From assembly GCF_023017165.1 (NCBI RefSeq), contig NZ_JALKBW010000001.1:2976001-3040000 (forward strand): 64,000 nt of DNA, read 5' to 3'. Position numbers and translations under genes: made by a program. Source of the stretch: Gordonia alkaliphila. Lineage in GTDB: Bacteria > Actinomycetota > Actinomycetes > Mycobacteriales > Mycobacteriaceae. The stretch's first letter is position 1. Each line of letters opens with the position of its first letter. The notes below the pieces were generated by a model that worked only from the letters and a program-made list of their open reading frames with translations, did no database searches and was not told where the DNA came from. This document shows positions 45,401-54,420 of this stretch, piece after piece.

Positions 45401-46279
45401 ATGGCGACCAGCAACACCAGCAAGCACACCATCGGCGACGGTGCCGGACCCTACGACCTGGGGGAGTTGGCCACCCCGGCCGCCGACCTGGCCAATTCGC
45501 ACCTGGATCTCGGATCGGTCCTGGTGCCCGTGGTGGAGGGCGGTCAAGTGACCGTCGAGATGTCCGCGGCGAACGAACCTGAAGCGGTCTACCTGGTGAC
45601 CCCGGTGGGCCGGATCGGCGTGCACGCCTTCGCGGCACCGCGCAGCGGCGGTCTGTGGCGCGAGGTGGCACGGGAACTGATGGAGTCGCTGAGCGGCGAG
45701 GGCGCCCAGGCGAGCGCGGAGGACGGCCACTGGGGTCGCGAAGTGGTGGCCGCGGTGCCCGGCGGTCAACACCGGTTCATTGGGGTCGACGGTCCCCGCT
45801 GGATGGTGCGGTGCGTGGCGAGCGGGCCCGACGAGGCCGCGCCGCAGTTGGCGCAGCTGGCCCGCGCCGTGCTGGCCGAGACCGTGGTGCGTCGCGGCAA
45901 CGAGCCGTTCCCGCCGCGGGACCTGCTGCCGCTGGTGCTCCCGCAGGTCCTCGCCGAGCAGGTGGCCGCAGCCCAGCAGAACATGGCCGCCGAGGCCGGT
46001 CAGGTGCCCGCGGAGGGTGCCCCGTCATCGCCGCTGAACGCGGCACCGGTCGCCGAGCCGGCGGCCGCCCAGTCGTCGACAGCCCAGTCGGCGGGGGAGA
46101 CGGTGCCCGGTGGCGCGGTGGAACAGGCTGCGGCGGCAACGGTCTTCACCGACGAGGTGTCGGCCGAGTCGGACCTCGTCACCGCCGATGAGGCGGAGCA
46201 GGACGCGCAGGTGCGCCCGCCGTCGGAGGGCTCGGCCATGCAGCGCCTGCGCAGCAGCCGGAAGCGTCGTCGCCGCTAG
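45401..46279 (+). CDS. DUF3710 domain-containing protein
   Basis: 292 residues from ATG 45401 with GGAGGG upstream. The core (about 15-165), with YDLGELATPA and GVDGPRWMVRCVASGP, matches the actinobacterial DUF3710 family (Rv2696c); function unknown. The C-terminal 120 residues are Ala/Glu-rich and probably disordered, ending in a basic RSSRKRRRR tail. It follows dut closely and its stop overlaps the convergent hydrolase stop by four bases. Confidence 0.86.
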   Translation: MATSNTSKHTIGDGAGPYDLGELATPAADLANSHLDLGSVLVPVVEGGQVTVEMSAANEPEAVYLVTPVGRIGVHAFAAPRSGGLWREVARELMESLSGEGAQASAEDGHWGREVVAAVPGGQHRFIGVDGPRWMVRCVASGPDEAAPQLAQLARAVLAETVVRRGNEPFPPRDLLPLVLPQVLAEQVAAAQQNMAAEAGQVPAEGAPSSPLNAAPVAEPAAAQSSTAQSAGETVPGGAVEQAAAATVFTDEVSAESDLVTADEAEQDAQVRPPSEGSAMQRLRSSRKRRRR

Positions 46280-46974
46280 AAATCGCGCCAGGCGTTCACG
46301 CAGGCCGCACCGAGGAGATGGGGCTGCGGGCCCCACTCGGACAGCGCGATCTCGGTGAGCGCCGCGTGCGGGGCCGCCCGCGCCCAGTCGCGGGCCACCT
46401 CGATCGGGTGCAGCGGGTCGTCGAGGGCACCCGCGATCGCCAACGGGACCGGAAGCTCGGCGATCTCGGCCAGAGTCGGCGCGCGGTAAGCGGCCGCAGT
46501 GCGCAACTGCCCCACCAGATCGCGGTCGGCCAGGGCGCGCCACGACCGGCTCAGTTCAGCGGCCAGCCACGGCGGGCTGGTGGCCGCCATCGCGGCGATC
46601 GTGGGTTCGAGGCCGTCGCGTTCCACGGCGTCGGCGGTCACCCGTGCACTGAGCGCGGCGAGGCTGTCGCCGACCGGGCCGGACCACGGCGGCAGCGCCG
46701 CGAGCACGCCGCTGCAGTGCGCCCCGCCGCGGTCGAGGACCCAGCGCAGGGCGACCACCGCGCCGATCGAGACGCCGCCGACGACGATCGTGGTGCCCGC
46801 GGCGGCCGCGGCGTCGGCGGCCGCGTCGAGGGTGTCGAGGTAGTCGTCGATCAGTCGGGCCGAGGGGGCCAATGCCTGCAGGTCAGCCCCCGCTTCGGCC
46901 ACGGCCGGGCCGAAACTGCGGCGCAGGTAGTCGTCGTCCGAACCGGTACCGGCCATCAGGATCACCGTCGGCAT
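46276..46974 (-). CDS. Alpha/beta hydrolase-like protein
   Basis: 232 residues from ATG 46972-46974. The nucleophile elbow appears as GGVSIGA with a central serine, and the start VILMAGTGSDDD resembles an oxyanion-hole strand. A final histidine follows PQPHLLGA. It matches Rv2695 by position. The substrate is unknown and the family is weakly conserved, so the enzymatic role is inferred. Confidence 0.78.
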   Translation of the reverse strand: MPTVILMAGTGSDDDYLRRSFGPAVAEAGADLQALAPSARLIDDYLDTLDAAADAAAAAGTTIVVGGVSIGAVVALRWVLDRGGAHCSGVLAALPPWSGPVGDSLAALSARVTADAVERDGLEPTIAAMAATSPPWLAAELSRSWRALADRDLVGQLRTAAAYRAPTLAEIAELPVPLAIAGALDDPLHPIEVARDWARAAPHAALTEIALSEWGPQPHLLGAACVNAWRDF

Positions 46975-47037
46975 AACCCCGCCTTCCGTTGCGTTGTACA
47001 GTGTGGTCGCACTAGTTCCGTTGCTTCGGAGGATGGC

Positions 47038-47412
47038 ATGGGTACGTCAGGGCTCGTCAAGCGCCTGGGTCGGATGCTCACCGAGGACCTCGAGGTCCTC
47101 GACACCGACCGTATTGAACGCGAGTCGCGGGCCGAGGGCGCGCAGCGCGCCGCGGACTGTCTGCGCGGCGATGAGGCGACGATGATCGGCGAGTTGCGCA
47201 CGGTGCAGACCTGTTCGCGCAGCACCAAGACGGGCGTGGAGGCCGAGTTCTTCGATGGCAGCGACACCGTGCTGCTGAAGTGGTTGGGCCGCAGTCGGAT
47301 TCCCGGGATCGAGCCGGGTCGCAAGATCACCGTGCGCGGCCGGGTAGCCACCGTCGACGGCATGAAGGTGATCTACAACCCGTACTACGAGCTGCATTCC
47401 CGCCAAGACTGA
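47038..47412 (+). CDS. OB-fold nucleic acid binding domain protein
   Basis: 124 residues from ATG 47038, preceded by GGAGG. A single OB fold (about 47-120) has the pattern VEAEFFDGSDTVLLKWLGRSRI and KITVRGRVATVDGMKVIYNPYYEL. It matches Rv2694c. This family is conserved in actinobacteria with no assigned role; binding to nucleic acid is only suggested by the fold. Confidence 0.87.
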   Translation: MGTSGLVKRLGRMLTEDLEVLDTDRIERESRAEGAQRAADCLRGDEATMIGELRTVQTCSRSTKTGVEAEFFDGSDTVLLKWLGRSRIPGIEPGRKITVRGRVATVDGMKVIYNPYYELHSRQD

Positions 47413-47423
47413 GCGCAGCAGTT

Positions 47424-47858
47424 CTACAACAGCAGCGCGATACCGGCGGTCAGCAGGCCACCGATCTTCACCAGTTCGCAGGCCACATAGGCCAGGTGCG
47501 CACGGCTCCGCTGCGCCGGGACGTTCTCCGGGTCGGCGAGGACCGCCGCGGTCCGCCGGGACAGGGCCGGCCGGACGGCCAGCACCTGCAGTGCCAGTGC
47601 GCCGACCGCGACAATCAACCCGTAGATCACTGAGCGGGACCAGTCGTCGGCCACCGCAGCCGTCACCACCAGGGTGACGGCGAGGACGCTCTCCACCGCA
47701 TTCAGCGCACGGAACACCAGGCGACCGATGCCCAGGCCCAGGGGAATGGTGATCCCCGGCGCCTGGAACTTGAGCGGCGCTTCGAGGAACGAGATGGCCA
47801 GCACCATGCCGAGCCACACGAACACCAGGGCCACCCCGGTGGAGAGCGTCGCACTCAT
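47424..47858 (-). CDS. Four-helix membrane protein coupled to hmp
   Basis: 144 residues from ATG 47856-47858, overlapping the hmp stop as ATGA. Four hydrophobic segments are visible, starting ALVFVWLGMVLAISFLE. A conserved-looking polar patch, EAPLKFQAPGIT, and RALNAVE lie between the first and second helix. I do not recognise a named family. Co-translation with a nitric oxide dioxygenase and an NsrR regulator suggests a role in nitric oxide or nitrosative stress. Confidence 0.8.
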   Translation of the reverse strand: MSATLSTGVALVFVWLGMVLAISFLEAPLKFQAPGITIPLGLGIGRLVFRALNAVESVLAVTLVVTAAVADDWSRSVIYGLIVAVGALALQVLAVRPALSRRTAAVLADPENVPAQRSRAHLAYVACELVKIGGLLTAGIALLL

Positions 47859-49033
47859 CCGCGGCCGCCGACGCGCACCAGTTCGGGACCGAAGGTCTCG
47901 TAGTGGATGCGTTCCTCGGGCAGATCCTTGGCGAGCAGCGAACCGCGGACCGAACTCAGGAAGCCGGCCGGGCCGCACAGCAGAGCCACCGTCTCCGGGG
48001 CGATCGAGATGTCGTCGAGCGACATGAAACCGATCCGAGCGCCGTCGCCGGCGTCGTGGCCGTTCTCGTACCACTGCTCCAGGCGGGCCTGCGGCAGCTT
48101 GTCGACGAGGTCGGCGAGCTCACCGCGGTGCGGCTGACGCGACCGCGACCGGTCGGCGTGCAGGACGTGCACGGGTCGGGTGTCGCCGGTCTGCACCAGG
48201 TGGTGCAACAGGCCGATCACCGGGGTGCAGCCGATGCCGGCGGAGGCCAGCAGCAGCGGGGCGTCGCCCTCGGGCAGCGCGAGATCGCCGAACGGGGTGC
48301 TGACGTGCAGGGTGTCGCCCTCGAAGACGCGCTCGTGCAGGTACGAGGACACCTCGCCGTCGAGCTTGACCGAGAAGCGCCACTGCGGATCGTTCGGCGC
48401 GCCGGTGAGGCTGTACTGGCGGATCTGGTGGGCGCCGTCGTCCAGCGGCACCTGCACCGAGATGTACTGGCCCGGGGTGAACGACGGCAGCGCGCCGTCG
48501 CGGGCGGCGACGGTGAACGAGACCGCGTCCGGGGCCACCTGCTCGCGCTCGACGATCACCACGTCGCGCCAGACGTCGCCGGGGGTCACGCCGGCGTCGG
48601 CGTACAACTCGTTCTCGCGGCCGATCAGCGTATTGGCCATCTCCCAGTACAGCTCGTCCCAGGCTGCGGCGACCTCGGGGGTGACCGCCTCGCCGAGAAC
48701 CTCGACGATCGCGGCGAACAGGTGCTCGTGCACGATCGGGTACTGGTCGGCGACCACGCCGAGCGAGGCGTGCTTGTGCGCGACCCGCTCGATGATGAAC
48801 TTCTGCTGCGCCGCGTCGGGAATCAGCTGCAGGCGGGCGAACGCGGCGATGGAACCGGCGAGCACCTTGGGCTGAGTGCCGATCTTCTGATTGGCGCGGT
48901 TGAACAGGTTGTCCAGCAGCTCCGGGTGCGCGGCGAACATGCGCTGGTAGAAGTTCGGGGTGATGTCGTCGAGGGCGCCTTCGACGGCGGGCAGGGTCGC
49001 GGCGAGGACGGCGCGCGTCTGGTCGGAGATCAT
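47855..49033 (-). CDS. hmp: Flavohemoprotein (nitric oxide dioxygenase)
   Basis: 392 residues. The globin domain (1-140) has Tyr29 in the distal pocket and proximal His88 in VAHKHASLGV. The FAD domain contains RQYSLTGAP, and the NAD domain contains LLASAGIGCTPV and VALLCGPAGFL. It converts nitric oxide to nitrate using oxygen and NADH. ATG 49031-49033 overlaps the nsrR stop. Middle gene of the nsrR-hmp-membrane protein operon. Confidence 0.96.
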   Translation of the reverse strand: MISDQTRAVLAATLPAVEGALDDITPNFYQRMFAAHPELLDNLFNRANQKIGTQPKVLAGSIAAFARLQLIPDAAQQKFIIERVAHKHASLGVVADQYPIVHEHLFAAIVEVLGEAVTPEVAAAWDELYWEMANTLIGRENELYADAGVTPGDVWRDVVIVEREQVAPDAVSFTVAARDGALPSFTPGQYISVQVPLDDGAHQIRQYSLTGAPNDPQWRFSVKLDGEVSSYLHERVFEGDTLHVSTPFGDLALPEGDAPLLLASAGIGCTPVIGLLHHLVQTGDTRPVHVLHADRSRSRQPHRGELADLVDKLPQARLEQWYENGHDAGDGARIGFMSLDDISIAPETVALLCGPAGFLSSVRGSLLAKDLPEERIHYETFGPELVRVGGRG

Positions 49034-49557
49034 CGTGGATTCCTGTTCTCTGCGGTGGAGGGACGAAGACGGTCATCTCTGGCCGCCGGGGCCCGCGCGT
49101 CGTCCGCGCGGGAGCTGAGGGGGAGTGCGGGATCGCTGAGGAAGCGCACTCGGGTGGGACCGGCGACGATGAGGTCGGCGACGGTCAGGGAGTCGAGGCT
49201 TTCGTAGAAGGCTCGTTGGGCGCGGGCCAGTGCGCCGCGCAGCGTGCAGCCGGCGCGCAGCGGGCAGGGCGTGGGGCCGTCGCAGTCGACGACGTCGGTG
49301 TCGCCTTCGAGCTGACGGGTGACCCAGCCGACGCCCGCGGTGCGGCCGAGTTCGGTGATCATCAGGCCGCCGGCGCGGCCGCGGCGCGCATGCACCACGC
49401 CGATCTCGGCGAGGCGGCTGACCACCTTGGCGACGTGGGCGTAGGGGACGCCGAGTTCGCTCGCGAGGCCGCGGCTGGTGTGCAGGACGTCGGTCTCGTC
49501 GGCGGCGAGGCGCATGAGAACGCGGAGGCCGATGTCGGTGAAGCGAGTCAGTTGCAC
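49030..49557 (-). CDS. nsrR: Rrf2-family nitric oxide-sensitive repressor NsrR
   Basis: 175 residues from GTG 49555-49557. The Rrf2 winged helix (about 1-70) contains SELGVPYAHVAKVVSRLAEIG. Cys92, Cys98 and Cys104 (VDCDGPTPCPLRAGC) match the iron-sulfur ligands of NsrR. Nitric oxide destroys the cluster and releases hmp. The stop overlaps hmp as ATGA, so the regulator and its target are translated together and autoregulation is expected. The C-terminal 30 residues are a basic, disordered tail. Confidence 0.92.
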   Translation of the reverse strand: MQLTRFTDIGLRVLMRLAADETDVLHTSRGLASELGVPYAHVAKVVSRLAEIGVVHARRGRAGGLMITELGRTAGVGWVTRQLEGDTDVVDCDGPTPCPLRAGCTLRGALARAQRAFYESLDSLTVADLIVAGPTRVRFLSDPALPLSSRADDARAPAARDDRLRPSTAENRNPR

Positions 49558-49676
49558 GGACCGATCAGAACATAATCCGCATGCTCGCTACCAATTTAAG
49601 TGGTGAAGCTCTCACCGGGACGAAAGTCCTTGTCAGGGCGGGTATTTCCGGCCGGGACCGGACCCGTCTGTGCCGG

Positions 49677-50339
49677 TCAGGGGGCCGCGCAGATGACCTG
49701 TGCGAGTTCGCTTTCGGCTTCCTCGGGAGCGATGAAGACGAGCTCGTCGCCGCCCTCGAGAGCGTCGTCGGGCTGCGGCACGATCACTCGGCGCCCACGG
49801 ATGATGGTCACCAGGGCGACGTCGCGGGGGAGTTGCAGGCGACGGACGGCCTTGCCGGCGAGCGGGGTGTCGTCGGGCAGGGTGAGCTCCACCAGGTTGG
49901 CCTGGCCCTGACGGAAGGTCATCAACCGCACCAGATCGCCGACGCTGACCGCCTCCTCCACGAGGGCGGCCATCAGCCGCGGGGTGGAGACGGCCACGTC
50001 GACACCCCAGTCGTCGTTGAACAGCCATTCGTTGCGGGGATCGTTGACGCGGGCCACGACCCGGTTGACCGCGAACTCGGTGGTGGCCAGCAGGCTCACC
50101 ACCAGGTTGGCCTTGTCGTCGCCGGTCGCGGCGATCATCACGTCGAAGGTCTGCAACTGCGCCCTCTCCAGGTCGCGCAGCTCGCACGCATCGGCCTGCA
50201 CCCAGGTGGCCTCGGGCAGGATCTCCGGTTTGAGGTTGCGGGCGATCTTCTCGATCAGGGTGACGGCATGGCCGTTGATCACGAGTTCCCGGGCGATGGC
50301 CCGGCCCACGGCGCCGGCTCCGGCGATCGCGACCTTCAT
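49677..50339 (-). CDS. ceoC: TrkA-family potassium uptake regulator (RCK), CeoC
   Basis: 220 residues from ATG 50337-50339, with AAGGAGA upstream. RCK_N Rossmann domain with GAGAVGRAIA at the start, then an RCK_C domain ending VFIAPEEAESELAQVI. These cytoplasmic subunits bind NAD(H) or nucleotides and gate K+ transport. It matches Rv2692. It overlaps the ceoB stop as ATGA, so the two subunits are translationally coupled and probably form a complex. Confidence 0.93.
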   Translation of the reverse strand: MKVAIAGAGAVGRAIARELVINGHAVTLIEKIARNLKPEILPEATWVQADACELRDLERAQLQTFDVMIAATGDDKANLVVSLLATTEFAVNRVVARVNDPRNEWLFNDDWGVDVAVSTPRLMAALVEEAVSVGDLVRLMTFRQGQANLVELTLPDDTPLAGKAVRRLQLPRDVALVTIIRGRRVIVPQPDDALEGGDELVFIAPEEAESELAQVICAAP

Positions 50340-51007
50340 GTGTTGTCTCCTTCCACGGGCGGGAGCTTGGCCGCGGCGTGCGCGTTGTCGAGATTGGCGG
50401 CGAGCGTGGCGACGAAGACGTCGTCCTCGGCCTGCAGCACGCTGCGCGGTTCCGGCAGCATCGGGCTGCCGAGGCGCTGCAGGAAAGCGATGCGCGCGCC
50501 GGTCAGCTCCTGGAACTTGGCGCAGCTCACGCCGAACCATTCTTCGTGCACGTCCACCTGCGCCAGCACCAGGGCGCCGGTCGGGTCGTGCCACAGCGGC
50601 GCCTGCGGGGTCTCGCCCAGCGCCGTGATGAACCGCTCGGTGGTCCACGGGACGGTCGCGACCGTCGGAATGCCCAGGCGCTCGTAGACGGCGGCGCGCT
50701 TGGCGTCGTAGATCCGGGCGACGACGTGCTGCACGCCGAAGGTCTCGCGAGCCACGCGCGCCGAGATGATGTTGGAGTTGTCGCCGGAGGAGACGGCGGC
50801 GAAGGCGTCGGCGGTCTGCACACCGGCTTCGATGAGCACATCGCGGTCGAAGCCGACGCCGGTGACGGCCTCGCCGGTGAAGTCCGAATCGAGTCGGGCG
50901 AAGGCGTTCTGGTCCTGGTCGATGACGACCACATGGTGGCCGCGACGCGACATCGCGCTCGCCAGCCCGGCCCCCACGCGGCCGCAGCCCATGATGATTA
51001 CTCGCAC
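50336..51007 (-). CDS. ceoB: TrkA-family potassium uptake regulator (RCK), CeoB
   Basis: 223 residues from GTG 51005-51007 (MRVIIMGCGRVGAGLA). The RCK_N nucleotide site is GCGRVGAGLA and the acidic residue VIDQDQNAF follows; an RCK_C domain covers the last 80 residues. It matches Rv2691. Frames reaching 51322 are antisense to the permease gene and rejected. Only 39 bases separate this start from the divergent permease start, so the promoters must overlap. Confidence 0.92.
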   Translation of the reverse strand: MRVIIMGCGRVGAGLASAMSRRGHHVVVIDQDQNAFARLDSDFTGEAVTGVGFDRDVLIEAGVQTADAFAAVSSGDNSNIISARVARETFGVQHVVARIYDAKRAAVYERLGIPTVATVPWTTERFITALGETPQAPLWHDPTGALVLAQVDVHEEWFGVSCAKFQELTGARIAFLQRLGSPMLPEPRSVLQAEDDVFVATLAANLDNAHAAAKLPPVEGDNT

Positions 51008-51046
51008 TCGATGGACGTTACCCCGCGCCAGGCCTAGTGTTGCGGG

Positions 51047-53074
51047 GTGCCTGGATTCACCTCGGCCACCACGGCGGCCAAACGGCTGCTGCTGGGTCGG
51101 CCTTTCCGCAGCGATTCCCTCGGGTCCACGCTGCTGCCCAAACGCATCGCGCTGCCGGTCTTCTCCTCGGACGCGATGAGCTCGGTGGCGTACGCGCCGC
51201 AAGAGATCTTCCTGGTGCTGTCGCTGGCCGGCATCAGCGCGTACTCGTTCGCCCCGTGGGTGGGGCTGGCGGTGGCAGTGGTGATGGTCGTGGTGGTGGC
51301 CAGCTACCGGCAGAACGTGCACGCCTACCCGTCCGGCGGCGGCGACTACGAGGTGGCCACCGCCAACCTCGGCCCCAACGCCGGCCTCACCGTGGGCGCG
51401 GCACTACTGGTGGACTACGTCCTCACCGTCGCGGTCTCGGTGACCTCCGCCGCGGAGAACATCGGCTCGGCGATCCCCTTCGTGCACGAGCACAAGTTGC
51501 TGTTCTGCATCCTCGGTATCGCGCTGGTGGCCGCGGTGAATCTTCGCGGTATCCGCGAGTCGGGCTTCCTGATGGCCATCCCGACCTACGCCTTCATCAT
51601 CGGTGTGCTGGCGATGCTGGTCTGGGGCTTCGTGCAGCTCTTCCTGATGGGCCGAGACCTGCAGGCCGGCACCGCGCAGTACGACCTCGTGGCCGACCAG
51701 AGCGACTTCACCACGCTGGCCATGGTCTTCCTCGTCGCGCGGTCGTTCACCTCCGGCTGTGCGGCGCTGACCGGCGTGGAGGCGATCAGCAACGGCGTGC
51801 CCGCGTTTCAGAAGCCCAAATCGCGCAACGCCGCCACCACGCTGCTGCTGCTCGGCGCGTTCTCGATCACGCTGCTGCTCGGCATCGTGGTGCTCGGCGA
51901 GAAGCTGCACGCCAAGTACGTGCTCGACCCGCAGGCGGAACTGGCCGGGTTGCCCGACGGGTATCAGCAGAAGGCGATTCTGGCGCAGCTCGCCGAGACC
52001 GTGTTCGCCGGTTTCCCGCTCGGTTTCTACGTCATCGCCGTCGTCACCGCGCTGATTCTGCTGTTGGCGGCCAACACGGCCTTCAACGGCTTCCCGGTGC
52101 TCGGCTCGGTGCTCGCGCAGGACCGCTACCTGCCGCGTCAGCTGCACACTCGCGGCGACCGGCTGGCCTTCAGCAACGGCATCGTGTTCCTGGCACTGGT
52201 CGCGATCGGCTTCGTGATCGCCTTCGACGCCGAGGTGACGCGGCTGATCCAGCTGTACATCGTCGGCGTCTTCGTGTCGTTCACGTTGAGTCAGACCGGC
52301 ATGGTCCGGCACTGGACGCGACTGCTGAAGACCGAGACCGATCCGGACGCCCGCGGCCGGATGATCCGCTCGCGGGTGGTGAACGCGGTGGGCATGGTGA
52401 TGACCGGCACCGTGCTGGTGGTGGTCCTGCTGACCAAGTTCACCTCCGGTGCGTGGATCGCGGTGCTGGTGATGGTCATCATGTTCGTGCTGATGAAGCT
52501 GGTGCACCGGCACTACACGGCCGTCGAATCGGAACTGGAGGCCGCGGCGGAGGAGGACGACGGGGTGCTGCCCAGCCGGACCCACTCGATCGTGCTGGTG
52601 TCGTCGCTGCTCATCCCCACCCTGCGGGCGCTGCGGTATGCGCGCGCCACGCGGCCGGACACGCTCGAGGCGGTCACCGTCAACGTCGATGATCGGGCCA
52701 CCCGCATTCTGGTCTCGAAGTGGGAGGAGAGCGACATCAGCATCCCGCTGAAGGTGATCGCCTCGCCGTACCGCGACGTGACCCGACCGGTGATCACCTA
52801 CGTTCGCCGCATCCGCGCGGCCGCGCCGCGCGACGTGGTGACCGTGTTCATCCCCGAGTACGTGGTGGGCCACTGGTGGGAGCACATCCTGCACAACCAG
52901 TCCGCGCTGCGCCTGAAGACGCGCCTGCTGTTCGAACCGGGCGTCATGGTCACCTCGGTGCCGTGGCAGCTCGACTCGTCGAACCGGGCCGCCCAGCGTA
53001 GCGACGTCGAATACATCGCGCCCGGCGACACCCGCCGCGGCTTCGGTGTCACTCCTCCGAGGGATCAGCCGTGA
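51047..53074 (+). CDS. APC-superfamily permease, possible K+ importer
   Basis: 675 residues from GTG 51047. About twelve membrane segments (about 40-460) are followed by a 200-residue cytoplasmic domain containing TLEAVTVNVDDRATRILVSKWEE. The first helix region, SSDAMSSVAYAPQE, is typical of this group. It matches Rv2690c. Its size, C-terminal domain and divergent pairing with ceoB-ceoC recall the KimA-type K+ importer more than amino acid permeases; this is inference. TAGTGT (51035-51040) suggests a leaderless start. Confidence 0.85.
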   Translation: MPGFTSATTAAKRLLLGRPFRSDSLGSTLLPKRIALPVFSSDAMSSVAYAPQEIFLVLSLAGISAYSFAPWVGLAVAVVMVVVVASYRQNVHAYPSGGGDYEVATANLGPNAGLTVGAALLVDYVLTVAVSVTSAAENIGSAIPFVHEHKLLFCILGIALVAAVNLRGIRESGFLMAIPTYAFIIGVLAMLVWGFVQLFLMGRDLQAGTAQYDLVADQSDFTTLAMVFLVARSFTSGCAALTGVEAISNGVPAFQKPKSRNAATTLLLLGAFSITLLLGIVVLGEKLHAKYVLDPQAELAGLPDGYQQKAILAQLAETVFAGFPLGFYVIAVVTALILLLAANTAFNGFPVLGSVLAQDRYLPRQLHTRGDRLAFSNGIVFLALVAIGFVIAFDAEVTRLIQLYIVGVFVSFTLSQTGMVRHWTRLLKTETDPDARGRMIRSRVVNAVGMVMTGTVLVVVLLTKFTSGAWIAVLVMVIMFVLMKLVHRHYTAVESELEAAAEEDDGVLPSRTHSIVLVSSLLIPTLRALRYARATRPDTLEAVTVNVDDRATRILVSKWEESDISIPLKVIASPYRDVTRPVITYVRRIRAAAPRDVVTVFIPEYVVGHWWEHILHNQSALRLKTRLLFEPGVMVTSVPWQLDSSNRAAQRSDVEYIAPGDTRRGFGVTPPRDQP

Positions 53075-54351
53075 CCGCCCCGTCGAACCCCGCGCCGTCC
53101 ACCCTCGACCTCACCGTCACCGGCTTCGCCAACGGCGGCGCCGGGGTGGCCCACGCCGACGACGGGCGCGTGGTCTTCGTCGCCGGAGCCCTGCCCGGCG
53201 AACGCGTGCGGGCGCGGATCGACGAACAGAAGGCCGCGTTCGCGCGCGCCGTCACGCTGGAGGTGCTGGACGCCTCACCGCATCGGATCGATCCGAGCTG
53301 CCCGGCCGCGGCGGCCGGCGCCGGCTGCTGCGACCTGTCGTACGTGAGCGCCGAGTACGCGCGGGAGCTGCACGCCGGCGTCCTGGCCGACGTGCTCACC
53401 CGCCTCGGACGCTTCGGACCCGACGTACCGGCCCCGGCCGCGCCGGCGGTCACCGCCCTCGGGCCGGACGCCGACGGCTGGCGAGTGCGGACCCGCCTCG
53501 CGGTGGGGGCCGACGGCGCGGTCGGGCTGCGGAGCCGCGGCTCGTCGGACCTGATCACCACACCCTGCGTCGCGCCGGTCGACGGCCTGCTCGCCGGGGC
53601 GGCCGCGCTGGGCGCGTCGCCGGGGAGCGAGCTGGTGCTCGCCCTGGGCTCGGACGGACGCCGCCATGCCGCACAGCTGTCGCCGGTGGCCAGGCCGCGT
53701 CGCGGTGGGCGTCGGGCGTCGGCGCAGCGGGCCCGGCACAGCGCCGCACGCGACCGGACCACCCGCGTCCTCGAGGGCGACGGGGCGGTGACGCAGACGG
53801 TGGGCGGCCACACGTGGTCGATCCCGGTGACCGGCTTCTGGCAGGCCCACCGGGCGGCCCCGGCGACCTACGCCGAGACGGTGCGCCGCTACGTCGGCGC
53901 CGTGGACGGTCTGCCCGCGGGCCTGCGCGTGTGGGACCTGTACGGCGGTGCGGGCGTCCTCGGCGCGGGACTGCTCGACGGCGCACTCCCGGTCGCGCTC
54001 ATCGACCTGGTGGAGACCGATCCGGGCGCGCTCGCGGCCGCCGCCGACGCGCTCGGCGACGCCCCGGTCACCGCCCACCGCGGCGACACGGCGACGGTGA
54101 TCGGCGGCCTGAGCACGCCGGATGTGGTGATCGTCGATCCGCCCCGGCGCGGTGCGGGCGCGGCGGTGGTCGCCGCGATCGCGGCCGCCCGGCCGCGCGC
54201 GGTGGTGCACGTCGGTTGTGACGCGGCCGCCTTCGCTCGCGACCTGCGCGACTACGTCACACACGGATATCGGGTCACCGCGTGGCAGGGTTTCGACGCC
54301 TTCCCGCGCACACGCCATATGGAGGCGATCGCCCTTCTGGAGAGTCCGTAG
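53071..54351 (+). CDS. Class I SAM-dependent RNA methyltransferase, TrmA/RumA family
   Basis: 426 residues from GTG 53071, overlapping the permease stop as GTGA. An N-terminal TRAM domain (about 10-65) precedes a SAM domain with WDLYGGAGVLGAGLL and VDPPRRGAG. The catalytic cysteine lies in HVGCDAAAFARDL, where RumA has SCNP. The iron-sulfur cysteine pattern is incomplete (SCPAAAAGAGCCD). Family members make 5-methyluridine in tRNA or rRNA. It matches Rv2689c; the exact target is unknown. Confidence 0.88.
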   Translation: MTAPSNPAPSTLDLTVTGFANGGAGVAHADDGRVVFVAGALPGERVRARIDEQKAAFARAVTLEVLDASPHRIDPSCPAAAAGAGCCDLSYVSAEYARELHAGVLADVLTRLGRFGPDVPAPAAPAVTALGPDADGWRVRTRLAVGADGAVGLRSRGSSDLITTPCVAPVDGLLAGAAALGASPGSELVLALGSDGRRHAAQLSPVARPRRGGRRASAQRARHSAARDRTTRVLEGDGAVTQTVGGHTWSIPVTGFWQAHRAAPATYAETVRRYVGAVDGLPAGLRVWDLYGGAGVLGAGLLDGALPVALIDLVETDPGALAAAADALGDAPVTAHRGDTATVIGGLSTPDVVIVDPPRRGAGAAVVAAIAAARPRAVVHVGCDAAAFARDLRDYVTHGYRVTAWQGFDAFPRTRHMEAIALLESP

Positions 54352-54420
54352 ACTATCTGGCATCGGCGCCGATTGACGGCGCTCACGGACGTATGGTCGT
54401 CGACCGCGTAGGAGGTTCGC

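Noticed and set aside
48120..49076. Frame opposite and inside hmp
   Set aside because: Arg/Gly-rich shadow of the flavohemoprotein coding sequence.
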